DNA from: an uncultured Aquimarina sp. | GTDB taxonomy: Bacteria > Bacteroidota > Bacteroidia > Flavobacteriales > Flavobacteriaceae | NCBI GenBank assembly: GCA_947489195.1 | Contig: CANLCT010000002.1 | Location: 102,726 to 166,725 of the forward strand | Direction: 5' to 3' | Length of the DNA: 64,000 bases | Shown: positions 28,468 to 37,628 of the stretch, one piece after another | How the letters are laid out: every line of letters starts with the position of its first letter | How positions within the stretch are numbered: the stretch's first letter is position 1 | The notes under the pieces: model-generated | Told to the model about the DNA's origin: nothing | Seen by the model: only the letters and a program-made list of their open reading frames with translations | The model's database searches: none | Translations under genes and position numbers: made by a program

Positions 28468-29160
28468 ATGAGTAATTTTAATTTTCCAATAACACAGTGG
28501 AGCGAAGCTGATAAACCTAGAGAAAAACTAATAGAGCGAGGGAAAAAGTCATTAACGGATGCAGAATTGTTGGGTATACTTATTGGTTCGGGGAGTAGAA
28601 ATGAGTCTGCCGTTAATTTGTGCAAACGTATTTTAGCAAGTGTAAACAATAACTTGAATGAACTTTCTAGGTTGTCAGTAGCACAGCTTACTAAGTTTAA
28701 AGGGATTGGTGAGGCCAAAGCAATAACTATTGTTGCTGGTTTGGAAATTGGTCGAAGACAACAATTGCAAGATGTACCTTTACAACCAATAATTACTTCG
28801 AGTAATGATGCATTTGTGTTAATGCAGCCCTTAATTGGTGATTTAAATCACGAGGAATTTTGGGTGATTTATTTAAATAATGCAAATAAAGTAATACATC
28901 GAAAAATGTTGAGTAGTGGAGGTCAAACAGGGACATTAATTGATGTGCGCATGGTATTTAAATCGGCATTAGAAGTTTCGGCAGTCGCTCTAATTTTAAT
29001 ACACAATCACCCAAGTGGAAAATTAATACCTAGTCAAGCAGATATTCAAATTACCGAACAAATTATGCAAGCAGGAACTGTGTTAAGCATAAAAGTATTA
29101 GATCATTTGATTGTTACCGAAAAAGATTATTATAGTTTTGCAGATAAAGGAAGTCTTTAG
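28468..29160 (+). CDS. radC: RadC/JAB-domain DNA repair-family protein
   Basis: A 230-residue cytosolic protein. The N-terminal helix-hairpin-helix region reads LTDAELLGILIGSGSRNESAV and KGIGEAKA; the C-terminal JAB domain has the metal motif H179-N-H181 followed by PSGKLIPSQAD192, the complete JAMM set. RadC proteins were linked to DNA repair, but the biochemical role is unsettled. The start at ATG 28468 (MSNFNFPITQW) is preferred over an in-frame TTG at 28459. A GNAT gene follows 16 bases after the stop. Confidence 0.95.
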   Translation: MSNFNFPITQWSEADKPREKLIERGKKSLTDAELLGILIGSGSRNESAVNLCKRILASVNNNLNELSRLSVAQLTKFKGIGEAKAITIVAGLEIGRRQQLQDVPLQPIITSSNDAFVLMQPLIGDLNHEEFWVIYLNNANKVIHRKMLSSGGQTGTLIDVRMVFKSALEVSAVALILIHNHPSGKLIPSQADIQITEQIMQAGTVLSIKVLDHLIVTEKDYYSFADKGSL

Positions 29161-29176
29161 CTAAACTCATAGAGAA

Positions 29177-29668
29177 ATGATTCGAAATGCAACCTTAAAA
29201 GATGCTAATCAAATAGCAGCAATTTATAATCATTATATTTTGAATTCTATCATTACTTTTGAAGAAACTGAAATTGATGTTGAAGAAATGAGCCTTAGAA
29301 TTCAATCAGTGATAGAACAGTTTCCATGGCTTGTTTACGAAATAGATGGAGAAGTAATAGGATATGCATATGCCTCAAAATGGAAAGGTCGTTGTGCCTA
29401 TAAATATTCAGTAGAAAGTACTGTGTATTTAAAAAACGGAGTACAAGGCAATGGTTATGGAGCACAATTGTATAGCGAATTAATAAAGCGACTTAAGCAG
29501 ATGAAAATTCATGCAATTATAGGCGGGGTAGCGATTCCGAATGAGCCGAGTGTTTGTTTACATAAAAAATTAGGTTTTAAAAAGGTAGCACACTTTAATG
29601 AGGTTGGTTATAAATTTAAAAAATGGATTGATGTTACGTATTGGGAATTATTAATTCCTAAAGCTTGA
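29177..29668 (+). CDS. GNAT family N-acetyltransferase, phosphinothricin acetyltransferase-like
   Basis: A 163-residue cytosolic acetyl-CoA-dependent acetyltransferase. Seen: MIRNATLKDANQIAAIYNHYI at the start, GEVIGYAYASKWKGRCAY, the acetyl-CoA loop KNGVQGNGYGAQLYSELI, and PNEPSVCLHKKLGFKKV near the end with FKKWIDVTYWE, all typical of the Pat/Bar subfamily. Natural substrate is unknown. Lies between radC and the deacetylase-like gene, same strand, short gaps, so an operon is likely. Confidence 0.92.
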   Translation: MIRNATLKDANQIAAIYNHYILNSIITFEETEIDVEEMSLRIQSVIEQFPWLVYEIDGEVIGYAYASKWKGRCAYKYSVESTVYLKNGVQGNGYGAQLYSELIKRLKQMKIHAIIGGVAIPNEPSVCLHKKLGFKKVAHFNEVGYKFKKWIDVTYWELLIPKA

Positions 29669-29701
29669 ATAATTAGAAGTAATTTTATTTAAAAAAAGAG
29701 C

Positions 29702-30997
29702 ATGCTATTAATATATACTCAAAAAACGAGCCCTCGTTTGCGTTACATTGCAAAGCAATTATTTGAGCGTATTTTGGGTATACAAGTTGACTTTACTGTT
29801 AAAATAGAAAGCTTTGTAGCTCATAATGGTCCTAAATTTTCATATGGGAAGCAACCTTTAGGTAAAGAGTTGTTTTTTCAGAGTGTTTCGTTACTTTTTG
29901 AAAAAGGAATTTCTGAAGAAGTGGTTACTGTTAAAGAATGTGACGGTTTACCTTGCTTTTTTAGTGTGCCACATGCCGAGAGTGCTTTGAATTTTGATGT
30001 TTTTGCAGCTAGTTTTTATTTACTAAGTAGATACGAAGAATATTTGCCACAGGTAAAAGATAGCTTGGTTCGCTTTATGGCAAGTTCAAGTATTGCTTAT
30101 GAATATAAATTTTTACAATTACCTATTGTTGATCTTTGGGCTTTTAAAATAAAAAAAATACTAGAAGAGCGCTTTGAAGGAATTCAGTTTTCGTCAAATA
30201 AATTTTCAACTGAAATAATTTGCGAGGTTAGTGAGGCATTAGCTTACCGAAAAAAAGGATGGTTTCGAAGTGTCGAAAATTTTGCAAATGATGTTGTTAA
30301 ATTTCGGTTTAAGCGAATTTATATACAATGTAAGGTAATACTAGGCTTGCAGAAAGATCCTTATCATACCTATAATTATATTATAAACAAAACCAAAACA
30401 GGAAAAGCAGATCTAAAGTTCTTTTTTGGTTTAGGAGATTATTCATCGCACGAAAAAAGTCATAATTGCCATAGTCAAACTTATCAACGCCTTATAAAAT
30501 CGATTGGTGATTATTGCGGTATAGGGATGCGTTTATCGTTTGATGCACAAAAGGATTTAGTTGCTTTAAAAAACGAAAAAAAACGTTTTGAAAAAATTAC
30601 GCATCGTAGCTTAAATCAAACATTTTGCCAGTATTCTAAAATTAACCTACCCACTACATATCGTGATTTAATTGAGCAAGAGGTTACTTTTGACTATTCT
30701 ATGGGCTATCAGGATAATTCAGGGTTTCGTGCAGGGACATGTACGCCTTTTTTGTTTTATGATTTAGAATATGAAATTCAAACACCGTTATTGCTTATGC
30801 CTTATTGTTTATCCGAAAATGCATTTCAAAAAATTACTTCTCCAGAAAAGGCAATAGCGCAGGCAAGTATACTTATTGATCAAGTAAAAAAGGTAAACGG
30901 AAAGTTGATAATACATATTAATAACCAAATTTTTGATACCACCGAGCAGCGCTCACGTTTTTGGAAGCAGGTGTTTGATTATTTTGTATCTATTTAA
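29702..30997 (+). CDS. Polysaccharide deacetylase-like protein (DUF7033-type N-terminus)
   Basis: A 431-residue protein of a family common in Flavobacteriia annotated as polysaccharide deacetylase. The N-terminal part reads MLLIYTQKTSPRLRYIAKQLF, GIQVDFTVKIESFVAHNGPK and FDVFAASFYLLSRYEEYLP; the C-terminal part has MGYQDNSGFRAGTCTPFLFYDLEYEIQTPLLLMPY. The region where NodB enzymes carry the catalytic Asp and the HxxxH metal motif reads EVSEALAYRKKG and GIGMRLSFDAQ, so I do not see a standard metal site. It may use a different site or be a non-enzymatic member. No signal peptide. Confidence 0.75.
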   Translation: MLLIYTQKTSPRLRYIAKQLFERILGIQVDFTVKIESFVAHNGPKFSYGKQPLGKELFFQSVSLLFEKGISEEVVTVKECDGLPCFFSVPHAESALNFDVFAASFYLLSRYEEYLPQVKDSLVRFMASSSIAYEYKFLQLPIVDLWAFKIKKILEERFEGIQFSSNKFSTEIICEVSEALAYRKKGWFRSVENFANDVVKFRFKRIYIQCKVILGLQKDPYHTYNYIINKTKTGKADLKFFFGLGDYSSHEKSHNCHSQTYQRLIKSIGDYCGIGMRLSFDAQKDLVALKNEKKRFEKITHRSLNQTFCQYSKINLPTTYRDLIEQEVTFDYSMGYQDNSGFRAGTCTPFLFYDLEYEIQTPLLLMPYCLSENAFQKITSPEKAIAQASILIDQVKKVNGKLIIHINNQIFDTTEQRSRFWKQVFDYFVSI

Positions 30998-31058
30998 AGT
31001 CTAAATTTTATTTTTTAGATCAAAACGAGTACTTTAGGAATCTAAAAAACATTTCGGC

Positions 31059-31895
31059 ATGAAAAAAAAGCAATTTATTTTAAGTATCATATTAGGCTTA
31101 TTTACTATAATAACTTCCGCGCAAGCGTTAAATGACTATAAATATGTTATGGTGCCTACGCAGTTTGCTTTTCAAAATGAAGAACATCAATATAATTTTA
31201 ATCGATTAACTAAGTTTTTACTTGAAAAATATGATTTTGAGGCTATAATACAAGGAGAAAACCTTCCAGAAAACTTAAACGGATGTGAGGCATTATTAGC
31301 TAATGTAGTAAAAGGAAAGGGTTTTTTAAAAACCATACTTAGCTTAGAATTGAAAGATTGTAAAGGGCAGGTGTTGTTTAAATCAATTGAAGGTGTAAGT
31401 AGGGAAAAAGATTTTAAGAAGTCATATCATGAAGCTATTCGAAATGCTTTTAAAGATCCTAAGTTAATTAGACATCATTATGAGAAAAAGACTTTAACAG
31501 CAGCCGGAGTTTCAAATTCGGAAGCACTTGCCGTAGGTAATGTTATACCCACAAGTACACCAAGAGTAGTAGCTGAGCCTACAGTTGCAGTATCTATTTC
31601 GAAACCAAATTATGCTCTAGCCAAAAAGAAAATTGCTTTGACTTCTAAAGATTTACAGTTAGAGTTACAAGGAAAAGAATATTTGTTTAAAGCAACACGA
31701 TTTGGGTATGATATATATCAAAATGGAATAAAATTAGGTAATGCTGTTGTAGGAGATAATACATCACAATTTATTGTAACAGCAGGAAATTTAAGTGGAT
31801 CAGGGTTTTTTGATGATTTCGGAAATTTTGTGTTGCAGCGTATTAATCCAGCAAATCAAAAAACGATTACCGATGTAATGGCGCGTTTAAATTAA
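31059..31895 (+). CDS. Exported protein of unknown function
   Basis: A 278-residue protein with a clear signal peptide (SIILGLFTIITSAQA). Residues about 25-135 form a compact domain: YKYVMVPTQFAFQNEEHQYN, FLLEKYDFEAIIQGENLP, and SYHEAIRNAFKDP. A Ser/Thr/Val-rich linker at about 150-195 leads to a C-terminal domain (LFKATRFGYDIYQNG, FDDFGNFVLQRI). I recognise the layout from other Flavobacteriia but no function. The stop overlaps the stop region of convergent rarA by four bases. Confidence 0.7.
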   Translation: MKKKQFILSIILGLFTIITSAQALNDYKYVMVPTQFAFQNEEHQYNFNRLTKFLLEKYDFEAIIQGENLPENLNGCEALLANVVKGKGFLKTILSLELKDCKGQVLFKSIEGVSREKDFKKSYHEAIRNAFKDPKLIRHHYEKKTLTAAGVSNSEALAVGNVIPTSTPRVVAEPTVAVSISKPNYALAKKKIALTSKDLQLELQGKEYLFKATRFGYDIYQNGIKLGNAVVGDNTSQFIVTAGNLSGSGFFDDFGNFVLQRINPANQKTITDVMARLN

Positions 31896-33166
31896 TAACT
31901 ATACTTGTTCCATAATTTTCTCAGAAATACTCTGATGCTATTTTCTTTACTATTATTTCCAGGTTTATAAAGTGTGGTTCCGGCAATTTCGGAAGGTAAA
32001 AACTCTTGATTTACAAAATTACCTTCATAATTGTGTGCATATTTATAGTCTTCACCATAACCTAATTGTTTCATTAGTTTAGTGGGAGCATTTCTTAAAT
32101 GTAAAGGGATGGATAAATCGCCAGTTTGTTTCACTAATTGTTGAGCTTCATTTATAGCCATATATGAAGCATTACTTTTCGGTGATGTAGCTAAATAAAT
32201 GGTACATTGACTTAAAATAATTCGTGCTTCGGGGTACCCAACAGCAGTTGCCGCAGTAAAACAATTATTTGCCATAACCAGCGCTGTAGGATTAGCTAAT
32301 CCAATATCTTCAGATGCTAAAATAATAAGTCTACGTGCAATAAATTTTAAATCTTCTCCACCTTCAATCATTCGAGCTAACCAGTATACGGCGGCGTTGG
32401 GATCCGAACCCCTAACGGATTTGATAAAAGCAGAAATAATATCATAATGTTGTTCGCCAGTTTTATCGTACCGAGCTGGGTTTTGCTGTACTAATTGAGT
32501 TACCGAATCATTAGTAATTATTATTGAATTGGTGCTGAAGCTAGCAATAACCAATTCGAAAATATTTAACAACTTTCGGGCATCACCTCCACTTAGATGT
32601 AAAAGGGCATCAGTTTCTTTAAGTTTTATGCTTTTTTTAGAAAGAAATTCGTCTTTTGCAATAGCCCTTTTTAATAACTCGACCAACTCTTCTTTATTAA
32701 AAGCATTTAAAGTGTATACTTGACAACGCGAAAGTAAAGCTGGAATGACTTCAAAACTAGGGTTTTCGGTAGTAGCACCAATTAGCGTTACCCAGCCTTT
32801 TTCAACGGCACCAAGTAATGAATCTTGTTGCGATTTGCTAAACCGATGAATTTCATCAATAAAAAGGATAGGATTTTTGGTGGTGAACAAACCACTGTCT
32901 TTTTTAGCACGATCAATAACTTCACGAACATCTTTTACTCCACTATTAATGGCACTTAATGAGTAAAAGGGGCGATCCGATGTTTCGGCAATAATAGTTG
33001 CTAACGTAGTTTTGCCTACACCAGGTGGTCCCCATAAAATAATGGAAGGAATAATGCCTTTTTCTATTTGAAAAGCTAATGCTCCTTTTGGACCTATTAA
33101 ATGTTGCTGACTTAAATAGTCTGTTAATGATTTTGGTCGTATGCGTTCGGCAAGTGGAGTAGTCAT
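31892..33166 (-). CDS. rarA: Replication-associated recombination protein A (RarA/MgsA), AAA+ ATPase
   Basis: Clamp-loader-like AAA+ ATPase that acts at stalled forks. Seen: opening [19 protein letters not shown], Walker [11 protein letters not shown], Walker [15 protein letters not shown], sensor [12 protein letters not shown], arginine-finger region LLSRCQVY, and the C-terminal MgsA part [20 protein letters not shown] and [12 protein letters not shown]. The ATG at 33166 gives 424 residues and the usual N-terminus; the frame extends to a TTG at 33193, but a -7 element lies at 33171-33178, inside that extension, so the mRNA could be leaderless. Confidence 0.96.
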   Translation of the reverse strand: MTTPLAERIRPKSLTDYLSQQHLIGPKGALAFQIEKGIIPSIILWGPPGVGKTTLATIIAETSDRPFYSLSAINSGVKDVREVIDRAKKDSGLFTTKNPILFIDEIHRFSKSQQDSLLGAVEKGWVTLIGATTENPSFEVIPALLSRCQVYTLNAFNKEELVELLKRAIAKDEFLSKKSIKLKETDALLHLSGGDARKLLNIFELVIASFSTNSIIITNDSVTQLVQQNPARYDKTGEQHYDIISAFIKSVRGSDPNAAVYWLARMIEGGEDLKFIARRLIILASEDIGLANPTALVMANNCFTAATAVGYPEARIILSQCTIYLATSPKSNASYMAINEAQQLVKQTGDLSIPLHLRNAPTKLMKQLGYGEDYKYAHNYEGNFVNQEFLPSEIAGTTLYKPGNNSKENSIRVFLRKLWNKYSY

Positions 33167-33170
33167 ATTA

Positions 33171-33178
33171 CAAAAATA
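33171..33178 (-). promoter_or_regulatory. Bacteroidota -7 element directly before rarA
   Basis: TATTTTTG on the minus strand fits TAnnTTTG and ends five bases before the rarA ATG. If used, transcription would start at or beside the start codon. The -33 TTG is not at the usual spacing. Confidence 0.4.
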
Positions 33179-33296
33179 GTTTTTATGTCTCAATTTTTAA
33201 GAGGTATTGATCTATTAACTTTATAGCGATTAGCTGACAATATTGCATACATATAAGTTTTGGTTAACTTGTTGACTAGATTATTTAAAAAAGCTG

Positions 33297-34100
33297 ATGA
33301 AACAAGAACAGGTCATATTACCTTTTAAAATTAATATGCTATTATACCCATTACTAATAGTATTGAGTATATGGTTTGTTTTTTGGTTTGAAGTCAGATG
33401 GGATGTAAGTTTTAATGAGTGGGGAGTGCGTCCACGTCATTTAAGTGGAGTAAAAGGAATTTTTTTTTCACCTTTTATACATGGAGATGCTTCGCATTTA
33501 TGGCATAATACCCTGCCTTTATTTATATTGAGTACAGCTTTGTGTTATTTTTATGAAAGTGTATCGGTAAAAGTGCTCTTATTAGGGGCTTTTTTTACTG
33601 GAGTGGCTACTTGGATGATTGGTCGAGATTCTTACCACATTGGAGCAAGTGGAGTAATATATATGCTATTTGGCTTTTTGTTTTTGAAAGGCTTATTGAC
33701 AAAGCATTACAGATTATTGGCAGTTTCATTTTTTGTGGTTTTTGTGTACGGTGGAATGATTTGGTATGTGGCACCAATTGATTATAAAATATCATGGGAA
33801 GGGCATTTAAGTGGGCTTTTGGTAGGTTTTTTTTTAGCAACCAGTTTTAAAAGTAAATTACAACAAGATGCGCCAAAATATATTTGGGAAACCGAAGATT
33901 ATGATCCATCTACCGATGCGTTTATGCAATGTTTTGATGCTCAGGGTAATTTTGTGCCTACTCCAAAAGAAGAGCCAGAAGATGATATATTAGAAATAAC
34001 ACCAAATACAGAAATGCTCACAGACAAGGGTGTACGATTAATATACCATACTATAAAATCAGAAAAGATTAAAAAACGAATTTTTAGATTGAATGAGTAA
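33297..34100 (+). CDS. Rhomboid family intramembrane serine protease
   Basis: A 267-residue membrane protease that cleaves transmembrane helices. About six hydrophobic segments in residues 10-190. The catalytic dyad is visible: Ser118 in GASGVIYMLFGF and His170 in WEGHLSGLLVGFFLA. The luminal-loop motif FSPFIHGDASHLWHNTLPLF matches the family HxxxxHxxxN segment. A soluble tail of about 75 residues follows (TEDYDPSTDAFMQCFDAQGN). Substrate unknown. Divergent from rarA. Confidence 0.93.
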   Translation: MKQEQVILPFKINMLLYPLLIVLSIWFVFWFEVRWDVSFNEWGVRPRHLSGVKGIFFSPFIHGDASHLWHNTLPLFILSTALCYFYESVSVKVLLLGAFFTGVATWMIGRDSYHIGASGVIYMLFGFLFLKGLLTKHYRLLAVSFFVVFVYGGMIWYVAPIDYKISWEGHLSGLLVGFFLATSFKSKLQQDAPKYIWETEDYDPSTDAFMQCFDAQGNFVPTPKEEPEDDILEITPNTEMLTDKGVRLIYHTIKSEKIKKRIFRLNE

Positions 34101-34597
34101 GTTTTCGGTTTTTTTATAATAATAATGTCTTTAAATAAATATTTTATATGATTAACTAAAAACATAGAATTATAAAAAAGGAACTAGTTTTTTGATTTTT
34201 TTCAAGTATAAAATTGAACTGTTTTTAGAATTAAAACATTAATTTTTGATTTTTTGAAGGGTTTTAAATGAATTTTGAATTAGAAAAGATAGGTGATGTT
34301 GCATAATTTTGTAAGTTTTATGTTGAAGTAAATGTTAAAGTCTCTGTGCATGCATAACAAAGACAAATGTTAATTAAGTAGAAAAAAATGAATGTTTCAG
34401 AATTTAAAAATCAAAAAATTTCAAATGCTAATTATTTTGAATGATTTTGTGTGTATTATTAATGTTTTTGTTAATTATTAAATATCTGTAAATTAAAACG
34501 TTATAGTGTTAAAGGTGTAAGAATTGATTATGCTCACTTTGGCTAAAAGAGGGTAATTAAGTCTCTTTATAGAGTCTAATTTTTATTCTTTATCATC
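34101..34597. other. Long leader and promoter region of the first susC
   Basis: About 500 bases with no gene. From about 34290 it is clearly related to the region 39465-39773 before the second susC gene, including a shared TAATTTTG element, a TTAAAACGTTATA block near 34494 and the last 30 bases before the ATG (CTAATTTTTATTCTTTATC). The first 190 bases are AT-rich with no feature I can name. Confidence 0.55.
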
Positions 34598-34920
34598 ATG
34601 CATAAAAAAACTACAAAGCTATTTATAGGCTTATTTTTGTTAGTTATACAAATTACTTTAGCACAAAATCGAACGATTGCCGGGTTGGTTACTGATAATT
34701 CCGGCCAACCACTTCCTGGAGCAAATGTTTTTATTGAAAATAAAGCACAAGGTGTCGTAACAGATTTTGACGGTAAGTTTATTATTGAAGTATCTGATAC
34801 AGATACATTGGTAATAAGCTATGTTGGGTATACAGCACAGAAAATATTAGTTGGAGATAAGTACACAATAATAGTAAAATTACTTGAGGATACCGAATCC
34901 TTGCAAGAGGTTGTAGTGGT
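34290..34920 (+). repeat. Duplicated leader, signal-peptide and N-domain block, copy 1
   Basis: Matches 39465-40097: the leader, the first codons and the signal peptide are nearly the same, and the carboxypeptidase-like domain differs mostly at third positions. Similarity ends around the TonB-box codons (SLQEVVV), after which the two genes diverge. Confidence 0.65.
34304..34311 (+). promoter_or_regulatory. -7 element of the first susC-susD operon
   Basis: TAATTTTG within TTGCATAATTTTGTAAGT; the same 18-base string is present before the second susC gene. Predicted leader about 280 bases. Confidence 0.5.
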
Positions 34921-37618
34921 TGGTTATGGAGCTCAAGTAAAAGAAAAAATAATCCAAAATGTTTCGATTATAAAAGAGGAGGCTATTGAAGAGATACCCG
35001 CCTTATCTGCACAAGATTTGATTCAGGGGCAATCATCGGGTGTGCAAGTAACCTCTAGTTCAGGAGTTTTAGGTGGAGCGGCGGTGATCAGGTTAAGAGG
35101 TGTTGGATCACTTTCTGGGGGTAGTCAGCCTTTGGTAGTAATAGATGGAGTTCCATTAAACGATCAAGATACTACAAATGCAAATCAATATACCTTGGAT
35201 CAGGGAGGAAATACCGGGATTAACCCATTGGCATTTGTGAATACAAATGATATTGCATCATTCACAATTCTAAAAGATGCTTCTGCAACAGCAGTTTATG
35301 GATCAAGAGGAGCTAATGGTGTAATTTTAATAACAACTAAATCTGGAAAATTTAATAGTAAAACTCAAGTAACACTAGATGCATACACCCAAGTTGAGAG
35401 TTCTACAGATGAGATTGATATATTAAATGTCGATCAATTTCGAAATTTCAGAAATGCAATTATAAACACGACTAATAATACAAATAACTCTCCTGAAGAT
35501 AATAGGCTAGGTGCTATAGGCGACCCAGGTTTTGACTGGGCAGATGCAGTAACTAGAACAGGTATTTCAAAAAATGTTGACTTGTCTGTTCGAGGAGGAT
35601 CAGATAAAACATCCTTTTTTATGGGAACAAATTATAGTGATCGTGAAGGTTTTATTCTTGGAAATGATTTACAAAAAATTGGAACGCGCTTGAATTTAAA
35701 TCATAAGCCAAGTAATTGGCTAAATACTAAATTAAATTTAGCTTATACAAATACGCAATTAAATAGAGTGGGAGTAGAAAATAATACATCAGCACCGTTA
35801 ACTTCGGCTTATTTACATGCGCCTACTACGTTACCAACTGATGAAAATGGAGTTTTTGTTAATACAGGCTTTGTTCAAAATGTTGTAGCTATTGCTAAGC
35901 AAGATATAAACTTTACAGAGTCAGATAGATTTCTGGGCTCATTAAATACGGACATTAAGCTTTTTAAAAATTTGAATTATAATTTTAATGTCGGTATAGA
36001 TAGATTATTGGTAGAAGAAACACTGCGAGAGTTTAATGTAACTACACCAGGAGGAGAAGGTACAAATAGAATAGTAAGTGATAGAAAGTTTTTGTTAAGT
36101 AATTCTTTAAGCTTTCATAAAACTTTTGGTGATTCTCATAATTTAAATGCATTAGGATTAATTTCTTATGAAGAATCACAATTTTCTAGAACTTTAGTTG
36201 CAGGTACTGGTTTTGCTAGTGATAATTTACGAAATGTAGAATCAGCGGCTACAAAAACCTCGACAAGTCAAATTAGAAATAAATGGGGCTTATTTTCTTT
36301 ATTGTCAAAGGTGGATTATGATTATCAAGGAAAATACCTTTTGGAAGGTACATTCAGAAGAGATGGATCTTCAAGATTTGGAAGCAATAACAGGTTTGGT
36401 AATTTTTGGGCAGTAGCAGGAGGATGGATTATTTCAAAAGAAAGTTTTATAGAAAATTCAGATGTAATCAGCTTTTTAAGTCTAAGAGCTAGTTATGGTA
36501 CATCAGGTAATGATAGACTCGGCTTTTTTCCTTCATTAGGTTTGTTTTCATCAGGTCCGTTGGGTAATAATAATGGAATTCCAGGAGCAATTCCTGACCA
36601 AGTAGCAAATCCAGATATTAAATGGGAAGAAAGCAAAACTTTAGATATTGGATTCAAATCAGCATTTTTTGATAATAGAATATCATTTGACGTCAATTAT
36701 TTTATAAAGCGTACCGATGATTTGTTGCTAGATCAACAAATACCGTTTTTAACTGGATTTTCTGATTTCCCATCTAATGTAGGTGAAATAGAAAATAAAG
36801 GTTTTGAATTTGATTTAAGAACTGTAAATATTAAATCAAAAAACTTTAATTGGGCTACAAGTTTCAATATTTCTTTTATTGAAAATAAAGTGTTGAGTTT
36901 ACCAGGTTCAGCATTGGATAGTGAAGGAAGACCTTTTATAGAAGGATCAAATAGTCAAAGAGCTATAGTTGGTGAAAACGTAAATACATTTTATTTAATA
37001 AGATATGTAGGTGTAAACTCAGAAATTGGTGATGCAGAGTGGTTAGATAAAGATGGTAATGTAACTACTAGTCCAACAGCAGCCGATAGAGTAATTGTAG
37101 GAAGTGCTTTGCCCGATTTTTATGGGGGTATGACAAATACGCTAACTTATAAAAACTTCGATATGTCATTTTTAATTAATTTTAGTTATGGTAATGATGT
37201 ATTTTATGATGGACTTCGATTTACAGATAATCCGAGTAATACATTTAACAAAAGAGTTGAAAACTTAAATGTTTGGTCAGCACCTGGTGATAATGCTTTT
37301 ACTCCAGCTTTTGAAAGTAGTACGTTTAGAACCGTAGCACAACGATCCACTCGTCAACTTAGGGATGGTTCATTTTTAAGAATGAAAAATTTGTCAATAG
37401 GGTATACCTTAGAGGATAAAGTTTTAAGTAGTGTAAGTTTTTTATCTAAAGTAAGGTTCTATTTTACTACAACTAATCTATTTACAATAAAAGGTGATGA
37501 TTTGGATGGTTTGGATCCAGAAGTTACAGATGATATCAGTCCACTAGTACAAGGCGAAACTTTTTTCTCAGCGCCGCAATCTAAATCATATTTATTTGGT
37601 GTAAGAGCTAATTTTTAA
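34598..37618 (+). CDS. SusC/RagA-type TonB-linked outer-membrane protein
   Basis: A 1006-residue TonB-dependent importer that forms a barrel with the SusD lipoprotein encoded next. Order: signal peptide (ends ITLAQ), CarboxypepD_reg-like beta domain about residues 25-100 (SGQPLPGANVFIENK, VTDFDGKF), TonB box SLQEVVVVGYG, plug about 115-225 (VRLRGVGSLSGGSQPLVVIDG-type, with ILKDASATAVYGSRGANGVI), then the barrel to the terminal FGVRANF. No enzyme gene follows, so the substrate is not indicated. The susD gene starts 10 bases after the stop. Confidence 0.95.
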   Translation: MHKKTTKLFIGLFLLVIQITLAQNRTIAGLVTDNSGQPLPGANVFIENKAQGVVTDFDGKFIIEVSDTDTLVISYVGYTAQKILVGDKYTIIVKLLEDTESLQEVVVVGYGAQVKEKIIQNVSIIKEEAIEEIPALSAQDLIQGQSSGVQVTSSSGVLGGAAVIRLRGVGSLSGGSQPLVVIDGVPLNDQDTTNANQYTLDQGGNTGINPLAFVNTNDIASFTILKDASATAVYGSRGANGVILITTKSGKFNSKTQVTLDAYTQVESSTDEIDILNVDQFRNFRNAIINTTNNTNNSPEDNRLGAIGDPGFDWADAVTRTGISKNVDLSVRGGSDKTSFFMGTNYSDREGFILGNDLQKIGTRLNLNHKPSNWLNTKLNLAYTNTQLNRVGVENNTSAPLTSAYLHAPTTLPTDENGVFVNTGFVQNVVAIAKQDINFTESDRFLGSLNTDIKLFKNLNYNFNVGIDRLLVEETLREFNVTTPGGEGTNRIVSDRKFLLSNSLSFHKTFGDSHNLNALGLISYEESQFSRTLVAGTGFASDNLRNVESAATKTSTSQIRNKWGLFSLLSKVDYDYQGKYLLEGTFRRDGSSRFGSNNRFGNFWAVAGGWIISKESFIENSDVISFLSLRASYGTSGNDRLGFFPSLGLFSSGPLGNNNGIPGAIPDQVANPDIKWEESKTLDIGFKSAFFDNRISFDVNYFIKRTDDLLLDQQIPFLTGFSDFPSNVGEIENKGFEFDLRTVNIKSKNFNWATSFNISFIENKVLSLPGSALDSEGRPFIEGSNSQRAIVGENVNTFYLIRYVGVNSEIGDAEWLDKDGNVTTSPTAADRVIVGSALPDFYGGMTNTLTYKNFDMSFLINFSYGNDVFYDGLRFTDNPSNTFNKRVENLNVWSAPGDNAFTPAFESSTFRTVAQRSTRQLRDGSFLRMKNLSIGYTLEDKVLSSVSFLSKVRFYFTTTNLFTIKGDDLDGLDPEVTDDISPLVQGETFFSAPQSKSYLFGVRANF

Positions 37619-37628
37619 TAACTATACT

